From Symsagittifera roscoffensis (Eukaryota; Xenacoelomorpha; Acoela; Convolutidae), in contig NC_087068.1 of assembly GCF_963678635.1 (NCBI RefSeq), forward strand, positions 27,468,318 through 27,532,317: a DNA stretch of 64,000 nucleotides, read 5' to 3'. Position 1 is the first letter of the stretch, and each line of letters opens with the position of its first letter. The notes beneath the pieces were generated by a model that searched no databases, was not told the DNA's origin, and saw only the letters and a program-made list of their open reading frames with translations. Both the position numbers and the translations under genes were made by a program. Below are positions 33,601-43,339 of the stretch, piece by piece.

Positions 33601-34056
33601 GTCGGGTACATGGAGGTATCGAGTCGGGTGTGAGGGAGGAGTCTTGAGTTAGGTACTGGGGTGCGGCGCAGGTAAGGGGATCTTAAGATGTGATTGGCAT
33701 GACAATTATCATTTTAAATGAATGATGGTGCTAAAACATAAAATGTGTCTGCATGTTTTTTAGAAAATTTAAATTGAATCATTTTAGTAGGGCGAAAAGG
33801 GGAGGGTTTTTAATCATAAAAGTAATGGGGCTTTCTGGTTAGGAACATAGCTTGTCGGTCTAAATATCGGGTGTTATTTTCAGATTGATTTGTTGATCTC
33901 AAATTGACTACTCATCTGTATTTAATCAAAAGAAGAGAACGACATCTCAAGAAAACTCAAGTTGCTCAGGTAAAACTCAAGTTGCTCAGGTAAAACTCAA
34001 GTTGCTCAGGTAAAACTCAAGTACTAATACTCAAAGAGTCAATCGAAGTCACAGAA
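33601..34056 (+). other. intercistronic region with splice-like signals
   Basis: This 456-bp stretch between the two ORFs has no gene. It contains an acceptor-like TTATTTTCAG ending at 33883, 173 bases before the ORF2 start, and three exact 20-bp units (33961-34020). Each unit contains CAG followed by GTAAAA, a strong donor-like string. ORF2 could be expressed from a spliced subgenomic RNA through this acceptor, but this is inference. Confidence 0.6.
33961..34020 (+). repeat. three exact 20-bp tandem units
   Basis: GTTGCTCAGGTAAAACTCAA is repeated three times without change, with partial copies on each side. Every unit contains the CTCAAG-type hexamer common in this element. Confidence 0.97.
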
Positions 34057-37000
34057 ATGGCCGATCGATACTGGAAGTCCATGCCATCGGCTCTGAAAAA
34101 GCCCACACTTGATGAACTGTACAGACGGCTGAGAGATCTGGATTACACTCAAGTGAACGAGAGAATGGCAGTGATGCTGAACGCCATCCTACAATTGGAG
34201 GATGAGGGCGAGTGTCGAGAGTCTGCGACGGAGGCGGTCTTGATGGTAGGCTACACCACTGAAGGGGTGTCCGATCAAGCACAGACCAGATGGCTGTCCT
34301 GGAACGTGGATGGAGCGATAAGGGGGTTCGATTTGGCGAGGAACCCTGGTCTAAACAACAACACAGAGTATGGCGCGGGGGAATTCCCACTGCCGGCCAG
34401 ACCATCAGTCAGGCCCGCGAGCCAGAGTACGAGTAAAGTACCGTCGATGTCACGGGCACAGCAGACGGGGGAGGCTTATCCGGACGTCAGTGCCATGAAA
34501 AAAGAACTCGAGAGAACCCAGCGGGAGAAGAATAAGGCTAACCTCGACCGGGATCAAGCGGTGCTCGAGAGGGATCAAGCGCGGAGAGAATTGGACATAA
34601 TGAAGGCGGAACGGCTGCAGGCCGAAAGGGTGCGGGAGAATGCCGCGAATTGTGAGCAGCTGAAGCAGGCTCTCGAGAGAGACCAAGCAAAACTTGAGAG
34701 GATCCAGCAACAACAGCGCGAGCTCGATATGCAAAAAGGGGCTAGGCCCAAAGAGCGGGTAGTGACTGTCTCAAGGCCAGAGTCACGCATGGAGGTGGAC
34801 GAAGCTCCTAGGTCAAAGGGACGATTCAACCTCGATCGTGCGGCGCAAGAACATATGAATGAGGGGCTGGAGGTATGGATACCACCCGAATCAACGTCCT
34901 CCCTGCGTGGAATGGAGACTCAAGTAATACGACCATTGATGGACGTCGCGCTGCCTGGATACACACCGAGTTCGACCCCAGGTAGTAGTGGCGGCTCGTC
35001 ACGGCTGAAAGAGTTGCAGGAGAGGTTACAGCTGAGGAATCGCGAGAGTCCGGTAAGAGTGGATTTACCCTCGACTTGGGGGGAACAGCCTGTCAGGAGT
35101 GTGATGATCTCGAGCTACAAGAAGAATACGGATGGGAGATATCGCAAGCACAATCGTATAGACTGGAATCCGGCGCAGAGAGAGAGAAGAGATTGCTTCC
35201 ACGATGCGACTTGGGTGGAGTACTTCACGTATCCTCGAGTGCCTGAAGGCTCGGTTCACTTGATTATTGGAGACAGCTTGCTGCGGGTGCTGACCCGGAT
35301 CCAATCCCATTGGCAAACGGGAATCTTGAGCTTCGCCGGAGCCGCAACGCCGCAGATGTTAGCGACTCTTGAGATGCTAGGGATGGTGAGCGTGTACACA
35401 GTCACCCTGATGGTCGGGACGAATGATGTGTCAAGGGGGGAAGCGAGGAAGGTGACAAGGCTGCATGAAAAGATGAGCTGCATTCTCGAGGAGATACGGA
35501 TCCAAATGGACCCGTCCATTCTCACGGTGTGTACTGTTCCCTACAACATGGGAGCGGATCAACATGCGGTAGAGATGAATACGAAGGTGCGCAGCCTGAA
35601 CGAAACAATCAGGAAGATTCATCAGAGGAGTGTCCTTCCCCTTAGGCTACTGGACGTGGCTGAGCAAATGGAATTAACCTCTTTCCCTGACAATGAATCT
35701 GCGGATGGCATTCACTTTGACAGGCCCAGAGGGGTGGAATGGTTGAACGACGTCTTTCAAAAGCATATATGCGCGCTAGAGACGGATTTGCTGGAAACAG
35801 CACAGGTCACGTTCGGGCCACCCCCAAACCCACCCTTCTTCAACCCGAGATCTTTGTCGAGTCGCTTGGGCGAGAGGGCCGATTCTAGAGATAGTGAGAG
35901 GAATAGCCGGGCCAAGTTGCCGAGCACCACGCCCATGGAAGCTGATGAAGTGACATCAGCAACTCCCCAGGGGTCGGTAATGTCCTCAGTGGTGGTTGCG
36001 GAGAAAAAGAGGTCAGAGAAGCCACTGGAGACCAGCAGACAGAAGTATGAGGAGAAGGTCAAGGAACTGGATCTGGAAGACCTAGAGTGTAGACAGGAGC
36101 TAGCGAGGGCTTTGGGTCTTGAGCAGGTCTCACATGAAGACTTGGGGAGGCACAAGTGCGTGGACTGGTTGAAGGCTCATGAAACGCGTTTCTCGAGAGC
36201 GAAGTTGACAGAGACAGCAGACCTGAGTGGAATTCCCACTAGGTCGATGATGGGACCAATTAATTACAGACCTCTCAAGTCCTTGGGGAGCCCGGGACTG
36301 GTGGTGGAGCCTCCCAAGCACCGGACCAGCATTGCCAGAATTAGAGTGGCCACTCCAGCACAGTTGAGAGTGGTCGACAAACTGATGAACCCAAGAGAGA
36401 TGGAGTTACCAGACGCCGAATACGAAGGCGCAAAATTGGCCAATGACCCCCGATATGGGAAACCCTGTGGGCAGGCGCAACTGGCCAAAACCTTAGCGGT
36501 CTACGACAGAGCAGACCCAGCTGCAGCAAGGGTGGTGATCGTGGCAGGATCAGATTTCGAAGGTACGTCTCCCAAGTTGTTTTGGCCAGAAACCCTGATA
36601 TACACCTTGCCGGGTGCGGAACTGAACCAGATGTTGACCCTGGTAGTGGCAATAAAGTCAGAAATGCCCTGCGAACCTGAGTTACTGCTGTTTGCGGGGA
36701 TGAACGATCATCTGCACGCAACGGGATTTCTTGAGCAGCTCAAGGGTGGTGAACCTACGCCAAAGAGGATCTGGGAGGCCATCCAGACCTTATTCGCGGC
36801 GATTAATGAAGTACAGGAGAATGTTGCCTCAAGATTCGGCGCCAAGACAAAAGTGGCGTTCACAACATCCCCCGGGTACTCGAGCATGCCGCTGGCTCTG
36901 CAATTCGTGTACGCGATCTTGATCTTGATCGCAGAGGGGAATGGGTGGCGTGTCCTGATGGCAGCTCCCAACCGAGAATTGGAACCGACGAACTTGAGGC

Positions 37001-40000
37001 TGTGCAAGTCAGAACTCGCGGCAGCGTGGGCGGACGTCTCCCATGCATTGAGAGGCTTTCACGAGTTGGCTGATATCCTCATCGTATTGGACGAGGTCCT
37101 CCTACTGGAAATATCTAACTTTGCCAGGCAACTTAAGCTCAGCCCGATCCTTAGGGATGATCACCCAGTGATAATTCACCTGACGGCTAGTCTGTGGTTT
37201 CGGGACATGGAGTTGACCATTACGAGCTCGACCAGCAGATCTAGAGGGCCAAACAACGAAAGGCAGAACGTGGCCACATCGGAAAAACAACTGGAGTCGA
37301 TGGGGAATCGGTTGGCGCAAGAGGGAGGCAGATGGCCCTTCTTAAGCCCAAGGTTGGAAAATGCCACGAGGAAAACAAGAGAGGATGCGCCGCCTCTGGT
37401 GAAGCAGATCTGGGAGTTTCTCGAGGAGCAACTGGGAAAAGCTGAGGAAAAGGGGATGACCATTGGCAGGTTCGTCACGGCAGCCAATGAGGTCACGATT
37501 GGAGGATTTTGGAGAGAGCACGCGTGGGGTGAGCTGAAGACGAGGAGGGATCATGAGATTCTCGAGTTCTTGAGTCCTTGTTGGGGAAGAGAGTTCCTGA
37601 CTGAGGTGTACAGTGCGAAGGAGACGATCTTTGATGCGTTTATACAGGAGATGTTGAATATGCCGATCAGCCTGTTGCTGGCGCTGTACCTGGTCTACCC
37701 AAGATACTTGTTTAATATGGGCCCCGCATACATGTTCAGTCGTGGTGTGGACACCCTCAGAATAGATGGATACTTGACGTTAGTACTCCTGACCCACGGT
37801 GAACTGGCGTCATTTCACCGATTGATGAGGTATGGGGAGCCCCTGGCGATGGGAAGAACACACTCGAGTATTGAGACCTACTCGTACAAGTGTGCAGCCG
37901 GGCTAAGGACGCTGCTCGTGCAGTATCTACTGATGCAGAACAGGCACCTGACTGGCGAAGAAAAGAGCCCGAAGACCAGAGAGGAGTGGAGGAAAGTGAA
38001 TGGAGGCATGCCCCTATTAACGGATCTATGCCTAGCCATGAGATCGGATCCCATGGGGATTATCCGGGGGCTGGGGGAGGTCGTGACTTGTATATATGGA
38101 CCGGCTGTCACGTTCGCATTTCCAGATCCCTTGGTGACAGCTTATCGATACTCCGTGACCCACGTGAGCCTCATAAGCGTACTGGATGGAACGACACTGA
38201 ACTGGTGCCAGCAAGAGGTGCTAAGGGCACAAATGAGCAACACGGTGCTCTTCGGAAAGGTAAAGGATCCAGAGTTGATCGTGTACAGTTTCCGAGGACA
38301 AATGCAATGCCGGATGGGAGGCAAGCGCGAGGGCCCCATCGAAACTTACCCCAAGTTTTGGAACTTGAATCCCTTGGCAGCCAATGGACAAGAAATCTTG
38401 AGAATCCCTGCATGGACAAAAAGTTTCGAGTTGGTGAAAAAGGAGCTGGAAGCGATATTGGAGAGAGAAGCCCTACCGACGAGCATTCCCGAGTTCCCCA
38501 TAGTGAGGAGAATGACCCTAGGGATGAACAGTTCCCTGGTTGTCCCATCCTCCTACGCGAGAACCACGACTGAAGAACGGCAGAAGGAGTTTACTGACGG
38601 CTGGGATCCGCTCTTCATCGGCTATACTGCAGCAATTTATTTCCATACTAGCGATGTGAAGATAAACTCATGGACGACTCAAGCCAAGAAGATCAGAGGG
38701 TCGATGCCCCCTAAATTCGACGTGCAAGATACCTTGAGAGTACTTAAGCGGGCAGGCCTAGAGAACCAGCGGCCGGTATGGGACGACGGCAGGATGATAG
38801 TGGAAGAAGGGCATGTAGCACTGAAAGCAGACGCGATGCTATTTGCCACAAGGAAGTACCGGGCACCTTACGGACTTGAGCTGATGGAGCGTAATAGAGA
38901 AGGAAAGAAGTTAGATGCAGCAGGTCCATTGTACGTGGCACTGACAAAAAGTGAGGCGACGAGTTCAGCGACACCATCACCCCTTCCAGTAGACATCCCT
39001 GGGGATAAAAAGAGTGGCACCGTGGCAGATCGATTCAAGAGGATCTTTGAGAGAAGGGAAGCAGAGTCAGGAGACGAAAGCATGGATGAAACCCTCAGTG
39101 AGGCAGGAGAGGATATGGAAGTGGGAAACACACCGGAGCAAAAGCCAACGGAAGTGGAATTCACAGCGCAGGAATTGTTGAAAGACCTGAGTGAAGAAAA
39201 CTGGGCAGATACTCCCACGCCACCTTTGACCTCGTCCCCTCGCAAGTACCCGGAAATGTCGTTGACAAGCGAGAATCCCAACATGGGAATGATCTTCTTG
39301 AGTACGGAGAGGAGGGAGAAGAATACCTTCGAGGGAAACAGAGACGCCTTCCTGGGCACTCTGGATGGAGATGCTTGGCAAAAGTTCTTGAGCGAATTCA
39401 ATCGAGAAGTGGATGAAGACACCACGTTGGATAATTTCAAAGAAGAACTGTGGGACACGGTGGTGAAGTTTGGTGAGCCTGTCCTGGTGGGGACGGGTTT
39501 AGAAGAGAAAGCTAGAGTGGAACTACTGAACAAAATGGTCGAGTTGAGAAAGTCAAGAAAGACCAGAGAAGACAAATGTAAAGACAGCTCTACTCCGAAA
39601 CAGAAAACTGACAATAAAATAATTAAGTGTACAAGGGGGGATAAGGTAGGAACTAGTAATATGATTAAAAGTACTAATATCCTTAAGGCTCGAGCAGGGG
39701 GGAGGCAAGAGTTGGCTGGAGAAAAGGAAGTTGAATCAGTGATGATACCAATGACGCCCCCAAGCAAAGACGTGAAGTCTCGCAAGAGGAAGAGAGACGT
39801 GGAGGGAATGGGCAGTCCTTCAGCTGACGCGGTCTCGGAAAAAGACTTGAGAGAGACGGCTCCCATGGTTCTGGCGCGATGGAAAACGGCAGCCTACAAG
39901 AGTAGCTACGAACCGAGGAAACTGCTCGACATAGAAAAAGAAATGGAGAATCCCACTAGTTCAGTGACGGAGGAGGATTTCAAACCTCAAAGAATAAAAA

Positions 40001-42900
40001 TGAAGCGAGGTTCGACGAGCGGGCAGACCTGGGAAGTAGATGTTGGCAAAGAGTGGGTCTCAAGTGAACATCACGCTGTCGGGAAGCAAGTGACCAGTGA
40101 TCCACTTGAGAAAAGTAAAACCAGAAACACCTCCCGACCATGGTGGATAGCTCTCGAGACATTGAAGGAGATGGAAGGCTGTTTGAAGAAGTTGAACAGT
40201 GGAGTGGCTCGCAAACGATACAGCTGGGCCACCCAGCAGAAGGCTGAGGTCAACAAGATAGAGTTGGCAAACCAGCTGAAGAGATCCTGGCAGAACTTAT
40301 TGAAGGATCATTTTGAAGAGGCGATGAGGACATCCTCATCGGCACCACCACTGATGGCGAATCCCTTTATCAGGACTGCAGGACAACTGATGTTCGCGTG
40401 GAGCCTGTTGGGGATAGAGCTGGAAACGCTGACTTCATACGACAAGTTGAAGCTGGGAGGAAAAAATCTAGAGATATACCGAATGTTGATGCAGCACGTT
40501 GCCAAGGACAACTCAGGCTTGAGTCTGGCAAGGAGGAAGGATGCAACCTGTTTCTTGAGGTGGACGATGTCGATGATGACTGACAGTACCATCCTATCAT
40601 GTCATCAGAAAGCAGTCGCAAGCAAGACGTTGGAAAGGAGAGTCTCCACAGTCATCTTGAATGTGTATCAGAGCACTGGGATAGAGAGGGAGGATGGTTC
40701 TAGGCAATCTCTGGAGAACCATAGGAAGTTGGATGAGATACGGAGGTTCTACAACAAGAAGTTCGAAGAGGAGCACGACGTTCACCGCAACCTGGCTTCG
40801 TCAGGGGAGTACTTGAAACTCAACAGAAAGGGAGAGTACCAATATGTTTCTGGAGTAATGGGAATGGCGTACAACCCCTTCTTGGACCTGGAAGCTGGAG
40901 GAGCCAACAGAAATTATGAAGTGGCGGAGCTGTTGAAGTTCTGGACAGAGAAGATAGTGGAGATAGACGTTGTGGAGAGAGAGAGGCCTAGCCTGGGTCT
41001 GGTTCTTGAGGGGATGCCGGGAGTGATAAGTGTGCCACGCTCAAGTAAAAGAGTGGAGCTAAAAATGGGTGATGGGAGTGGCGTGTTGATCACGAACCTG
41101 GGAGTGGTATGGAAATTACTCAGACCTTCCTGGTGTCCACATCCCCATGCAAGTATGATTGAGGAGGTCACTGAGCGAGTGAGATTGGCACCGACAGAGG
41201 ATGAGGACTTGGCGATCTTGAGCATAGTACACAAACTGATCTTGCCTCAGGTGAAAGAATCAAGTGAGGTGACAAGTGGAACAGAGCCGGTGAGGAGGAT
41301 GGAGCCGGGCAGTTGTCTTGATTCGACATGCAGTAACGGCGAACATATTTGTGATGGACGATTATGCGTCAGGATACAATCTTTCCAGAAAGAGGACCTC
41401 ACTACCTGGTTTGAAGATATCACTGAAAGGGAGAAGAGTGAGGTACAGATAGTGGCTGAATGTTACGCGAGGACCACCGTGAACCTAGCGACAGCCTTGG
41501 GATTCTTCTCAAGAATGTGCAGTCTCCAGTCACTGGAGAGGCTAGAGTCAGAACATCACCTGGTGACCGCGTTAAGCGTGGAATCATGGCCCGGAGTGCT
41601 ACAAGTGAACCAGAAGCACATCAAGAGTTGGAAGATCGGACTCGAGGCAGAGATGGGATTTCCCATGAGCGAAGCCTATGGATTGCCTCTAAATGCAAAA
41701 TCCTTAGTGGGATCAGTGTTGGCTAACCTATGTGGGAGCCACTATCCACTACACATGGCGATGGTGGAGGTGTCCAGCCAGAGGGTGATGATAGACAAAG
41801 CCTTCTCAGTGCCCAAGTGCGTGAGACTAGCTCGGATGTCACACCACTCACACAAGCTATTGAGGAAGATCCGAGGAGCAGTACCAAAGGAGCAAAGAGA
41901 TGACTTGAGTGAAATCTGGGGTGAAGAACTTCTAGGCTTGGAGAGCGAAAATGCAAGTGATCATGGGAAGCAGAACGTGGTGGGGAAACCCGCAGTAGGT
42001 GCTTCAAGCTCGGAAGAAGTCGACGTGGTGCATGAGAAAATGATGGAACTTGAGCCTCTCCTAGAAGCTTCGGGAGAACGCAACCTTAGAAGCATCGACC
42101 TCACGCATGGGGATTGTCCATGCCACTGTCTGGCGCAGACAGTGTGGTACCCGGACCGCGCCAATCTCTGTCTGATCTGGGACGTAGAAGAAATTAAGTC
42201 GCTAGGACTACCGGAGTATCGACAAAAGGTGACCATCTTAGTGGTAAGCACGATGCTGGCTCTGAGATGGATTGAGGAGAATATAGCGAAGTACAGAGAA
42301 TCGAGAGCGCCAACAGCTGAATCGATTTATGCGATAGATTACAGCAGGAGACTGGAGTTGTTCGAGACTGCATGCAAGGTATTCGCCATACCAGTGCAAG
42401 TCAGACACATATGGAGCCGCCTGAGATTCTTTCCTTGGTTTCGTGCGACGTTAACATCCTGGTTGTATGCAGTGACAAAGAACCACATGAGGAAACATCA
42501 GAAGGAATATCGACAATTCCAAGCTGAAATAGGGCCAGATGCCTTTAAGAGACCTCTGCTAACCCATCGAAACGCAATCACGGCGGGGTGGAAAAGAGTA
42601 GGCAGAATATCCAGAGACAATTCTAGAGCGAGGGAAACGATACTGGAGGAGGACCTGGCGAGGAATGTGAGCTTGAGTCTTCATAACTCCTTCTGCTTGA
42701 ACCGGGAGTCGAAGGTGAAAGGCCTACCAAGTCAATTGAAAAGGTTGCAAGAGCAGAGAGAGTGGATGCGAGCCTATGAACAGCTGAAGGCCTGGGAGGA
42801 AATTGTGATTAGCTCCGATGACGAAGAGGCACTATTGGAACAAATTACAGTGCCAAGAACACCGGTATCAGGTACCTCGAAGGCGAAGAACATGAGGTGA
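34057..42900 (+). CDS. ORF2: giant protein with SGNH esterase-like domains (2,947 aa), function unknown
   Basis: This is a second intact ORF as long as Gag-Pol and without polymerase motifs. Residues about 146-228 form a coiled coil with LERDQA-type repeats. Residues about 395-575 carry all four SGNH hydrolase blocks: GDS with S407, G428, GTND with N456, and DGIH with D550 and H553. Residues about 825-1050 repeat the layout (GSD at 831-833, G853, GMND with N883, IIH at 1041), but the nucleophile position holds Asp. A basic nuclear-localisation-like KSRKRKR lies at 1907-1913. The C-terminal 800 aa include CPCHCLAQTVWY and end with IVISSDDEE, which looks like a SUMO-interacting motif. No signal peptide is visible. 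Older copies of the C-terminal part survive on the minus strand at 1.4-16.5 kb. SGNH-type esterases are known in ORF1 of some non-LTR elements. I know of no such giant ORF in Ty3/gypsy, and most of the protein is unrecognised. Confidence 0.9.
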   Translation: MADRYWKSMPSALKKPTLDELYRRLRDLDYTQVNERMAVMLNAILQLEDEGECRESATEAVLMVGYTTEGVSDQAQTRWLSWNVDGAIRGFDLARNPGLNNNTEYGAGEFPLPARPSVRPASQSTSKVPSMSRAQQTGEAYPDVSAMKKELERTQREKNKANLDRDQAVLERDQARRELDIMKAERLQAERVRENAANCEQLKQALERDQAKLERIQQQQRELDMQKGARPKERVVTVSRPESRMEVDEAPRSKGRFNLDRAAQEHMNEGLEVWIPPESTSSLRGMETQVIRPLMDVALPGYTPSSTPGSSGGSSRLKELQERLQLRNRESPVRVDLPSTWGEQPVRSVMISSYKKNTDGRYRKHNRIDWNPAQRERRDCFHDATWVEYFTYPRVPEGSVHLIIGDSLLRVLTRIQSHWQTGILSFAGAATPQMLATLEMLGMVSVYTVTLMVGTNDVSRGEARKVTRLHEKMSCILEEIRIQMDPSILTVCTVPYNMGADQHAVEMNTKVRSLNETIRKIHQRSVLPLRLLDVAEQMELTSFPDNESADGIHFDRPRGVEWLNDVFQKHICALETDLLETAQVTFGPPPNPPFFNPRSLSSRLGERADSRDSERNSRAKLPSTTPMEADEVTSATPQGSVMSSVVVAEKKRSEKPLETSRQKYEEKVKELDLEDLECRQELARALGLEQVSHEDLGRHKCVDWLKAHETRFSRAKLTETADLSGIPTRSMMGPINYRPLKSLGSPGLVVEPPKHRTSIARIRVATPAQLRVVDKLMNPREMELPDAEYEGAKLANDPRYGKPCGQAQLAKTLAVYDRADPAAARVVIVAGSDFEGTSPKLFWPETLIYTLPGAELNQMLTLVVAIKSEMPCEPELLLFAGMNDHLHATGFLEQLKGGEPTPKRIWEAIQTLFAAINEVQENVASRFGAKTKVAFTTSPGYSSMPLALQFVYAILILIAEGNGWRVLMAAPNRELEPTNLRLCKSELAAAWADVSHALRGFHELADILIVLDEVLLLEISNFARQLKLSPILRDDHPVIIHLTASLWFRDMELTITSSTSRSRGPNNERQNVATSEKQLESMGNRLAQEGGRWPFLSPRLENATRKTREDAPPLVKQIWEFLEEQLGKAEEKGMTIGRFVTAANEVTIGGFWREHAWGELKTRRDHEILEFLSPCWGREFLTEVYSAKETIFDAFIQEMLNMPISLLLALYLVYPRYLFNMGPAYMFSRGVDTLRIDGYLTLVLLTHGELASFHRLMRYGEPLAMGRTHSSIETYSYKCAAGLRTLLVQYLLMQNRHLTGEEKSPKTREEWRKVNGGMPLLTDLCLAMRSDPMGIIRGLGEVVTCIYGPAVTFAFPDPLVTAYRYSVTHVSLISVLDGTTLNWCQQEVLRAQMSNTVLFGKVKDPELIVYSFRGQMQCRMGGKREGPIETYPKFWNLNPLAANGQEILRIPAWTKSFELVKKELEAILEREALPTSIPEFPIVRRMTLGMNSSLVVPSSYARTTTEERQKEFTDGWDPLFIGYTAAIYFHTSDVKINSWTTQAKKIRGSMPPKFDVQDTLRVLKRAGLENQRPVWDDGRMIVEEGHVALKADAMLFATRKYRAPYGLELMERNREGKKLDAAGPLYVALTKSEATSSATPSPLPVDIPGDKKSGTVADRFKRIFERREAESGDESMDETLSEAGEDMEVGNTPEQKPTEVEFTAQELLKDLSEENWADTPTPPLTSSPRKYPEMSLTSENPNMGMIFLSTERREKNTFEGNRDAFLGTLDGDAWQKFLSEFNREVDEDTTLDNFKEELWDTVVKFGEPVLVGTGLEEKARVELLNKMVELRKSRKTREDKCKDSSTPKQKTDNKIIKCTRGDKVGTSNMIKSTNILKARAGGRQELAGEKEVESVMIPMTPPSKDVKSRKRKRDVEGMGSPSADAVSEKDLRETAPMVLARWKTAAYKSSYEPRKLLDIEKEMENPTSSVTEEDFKPQRIKMKRGSTSGQTWEVDVGKEWVSSEHHAVGKQVTSDPLEKSKTRNTSRPWWIALETLKEMEGCLKKLNSGVARKRYSWATQQKAEVNKIELANQLKRSWQNLLKDHFEEAMRTSSSAPPLMANPFIRTAGQLMFAWSLLGIELETLTSYDKLKLGGKNLEIYRMLMQHVAKDNSGLSLARRKDATCFLRWTMSMMTDSTILSCHQKAVASKTLERRVSTVILNVYQSTGIEREDGSRQSLENHRKLDEIRRFYNKKFEEEHDVHRNLASSGEYLKLNRKGEYQYVSGVMGMAYNPFLDLEAGGANRNYEVAELLKFWTEKIVEIDVVERERPSLGLVLEGMPGVISVPRSSKRVELKMGDGSGVLITNLGVVWKLLRPSWCPHPHASMIEEVTERVRLAPTEDEDLAILSIVHKLILPQVKESSEVTSGTEPVRRMEPGSCLDSTCSNGEHICDGRLCVRIQSFQKEDLTTWFEDITEREKSEVQIVAECYARTTVNLATALGFFSRMCSLQSLERLESEHHLVTALSVESWPGVLQVNQKHIKSWKIGLEAEMGFPMSEAYGLPLNAKSLVGSVLANLCGSHYPLHMAMVEVSSQRVMIDKAFSVPKCVRLARMSHHSHKLLRKIRGAVPKEQRDDLSEIWGEELLGLESENASDHGKQNVVGKPAVGASSSEEVDVVHEKMMELEPLLEASGERNLRSIDLTHGDCPCHCLAQTVWYPDRANLCLIWDVEEIKSLGLPEYRQKVTILVVSTMLALRWIEENIAKYRESRAPTAESIYAIDYSRRLELFETACKVFAIPVQVRHIWSRLRFFPWFRATLTSWLYAVTKNHMRKHQKEYRQFQAEIGPDAFKRPLLTHRNAITAGWKRVGRISRDNSRARETILEEDLARNVSLSLHNSFCLNRESKVKGLPSQLKRLQEQREWMRAYEQLKAWEEIVISSDDEEALLEQITVPRTPVSGTSKAKNMR

Positions 42901-43339
42901 GCCAGTGGCTCGAAAGGAAATTCTAGAGTCTTGAGTCTTGAGAGGAGGGGGCTTGAGCGTGAACTTGGATAAAATCTGGGTTCACGGAAAAGAAATTTTA
43001 GACGAATAAGATATTGTTATTAATATGATAGATCTAGTATATAAATCAAATTGATGCATGACAATTCTCTGACTGAAATAGGACAAAAGAAATTTTAAAA
43101 ATTACCAGCTTAAAAAGCGGGGATTCATGGGTGCAGGTGTATGCAGATTTTGATTGCTGTTTAGCGGTAGTGTGAAAATTTTATATGGTCGTGAATTTTG
43201 CAAGGTAGATAAACTTAAGTCCGATGCAAACTTCTGTAAATGACCACTGGCACTGTATCTTGAGCAACACTCGGTTCTCTGGGACTTATGGGCAGATGAC
43301 AACACACGATGAGGACATCGATCTCGAGTCCGGGGAGTA
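42901..43339 (+). other. 3' UTR of giant element
   Basis: This is non-coding, collinear with the minus-strand remnants at 4845-5245 and 999-1397. The last bases before the 3' LTR (TCCGGGGAGTA) are only weakly purine-rich, so the plus-strand primer tract is not obvious. A better purine run, GAGAGGAGGGGG, lies near 42938-42949. Confidence 0.75.
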
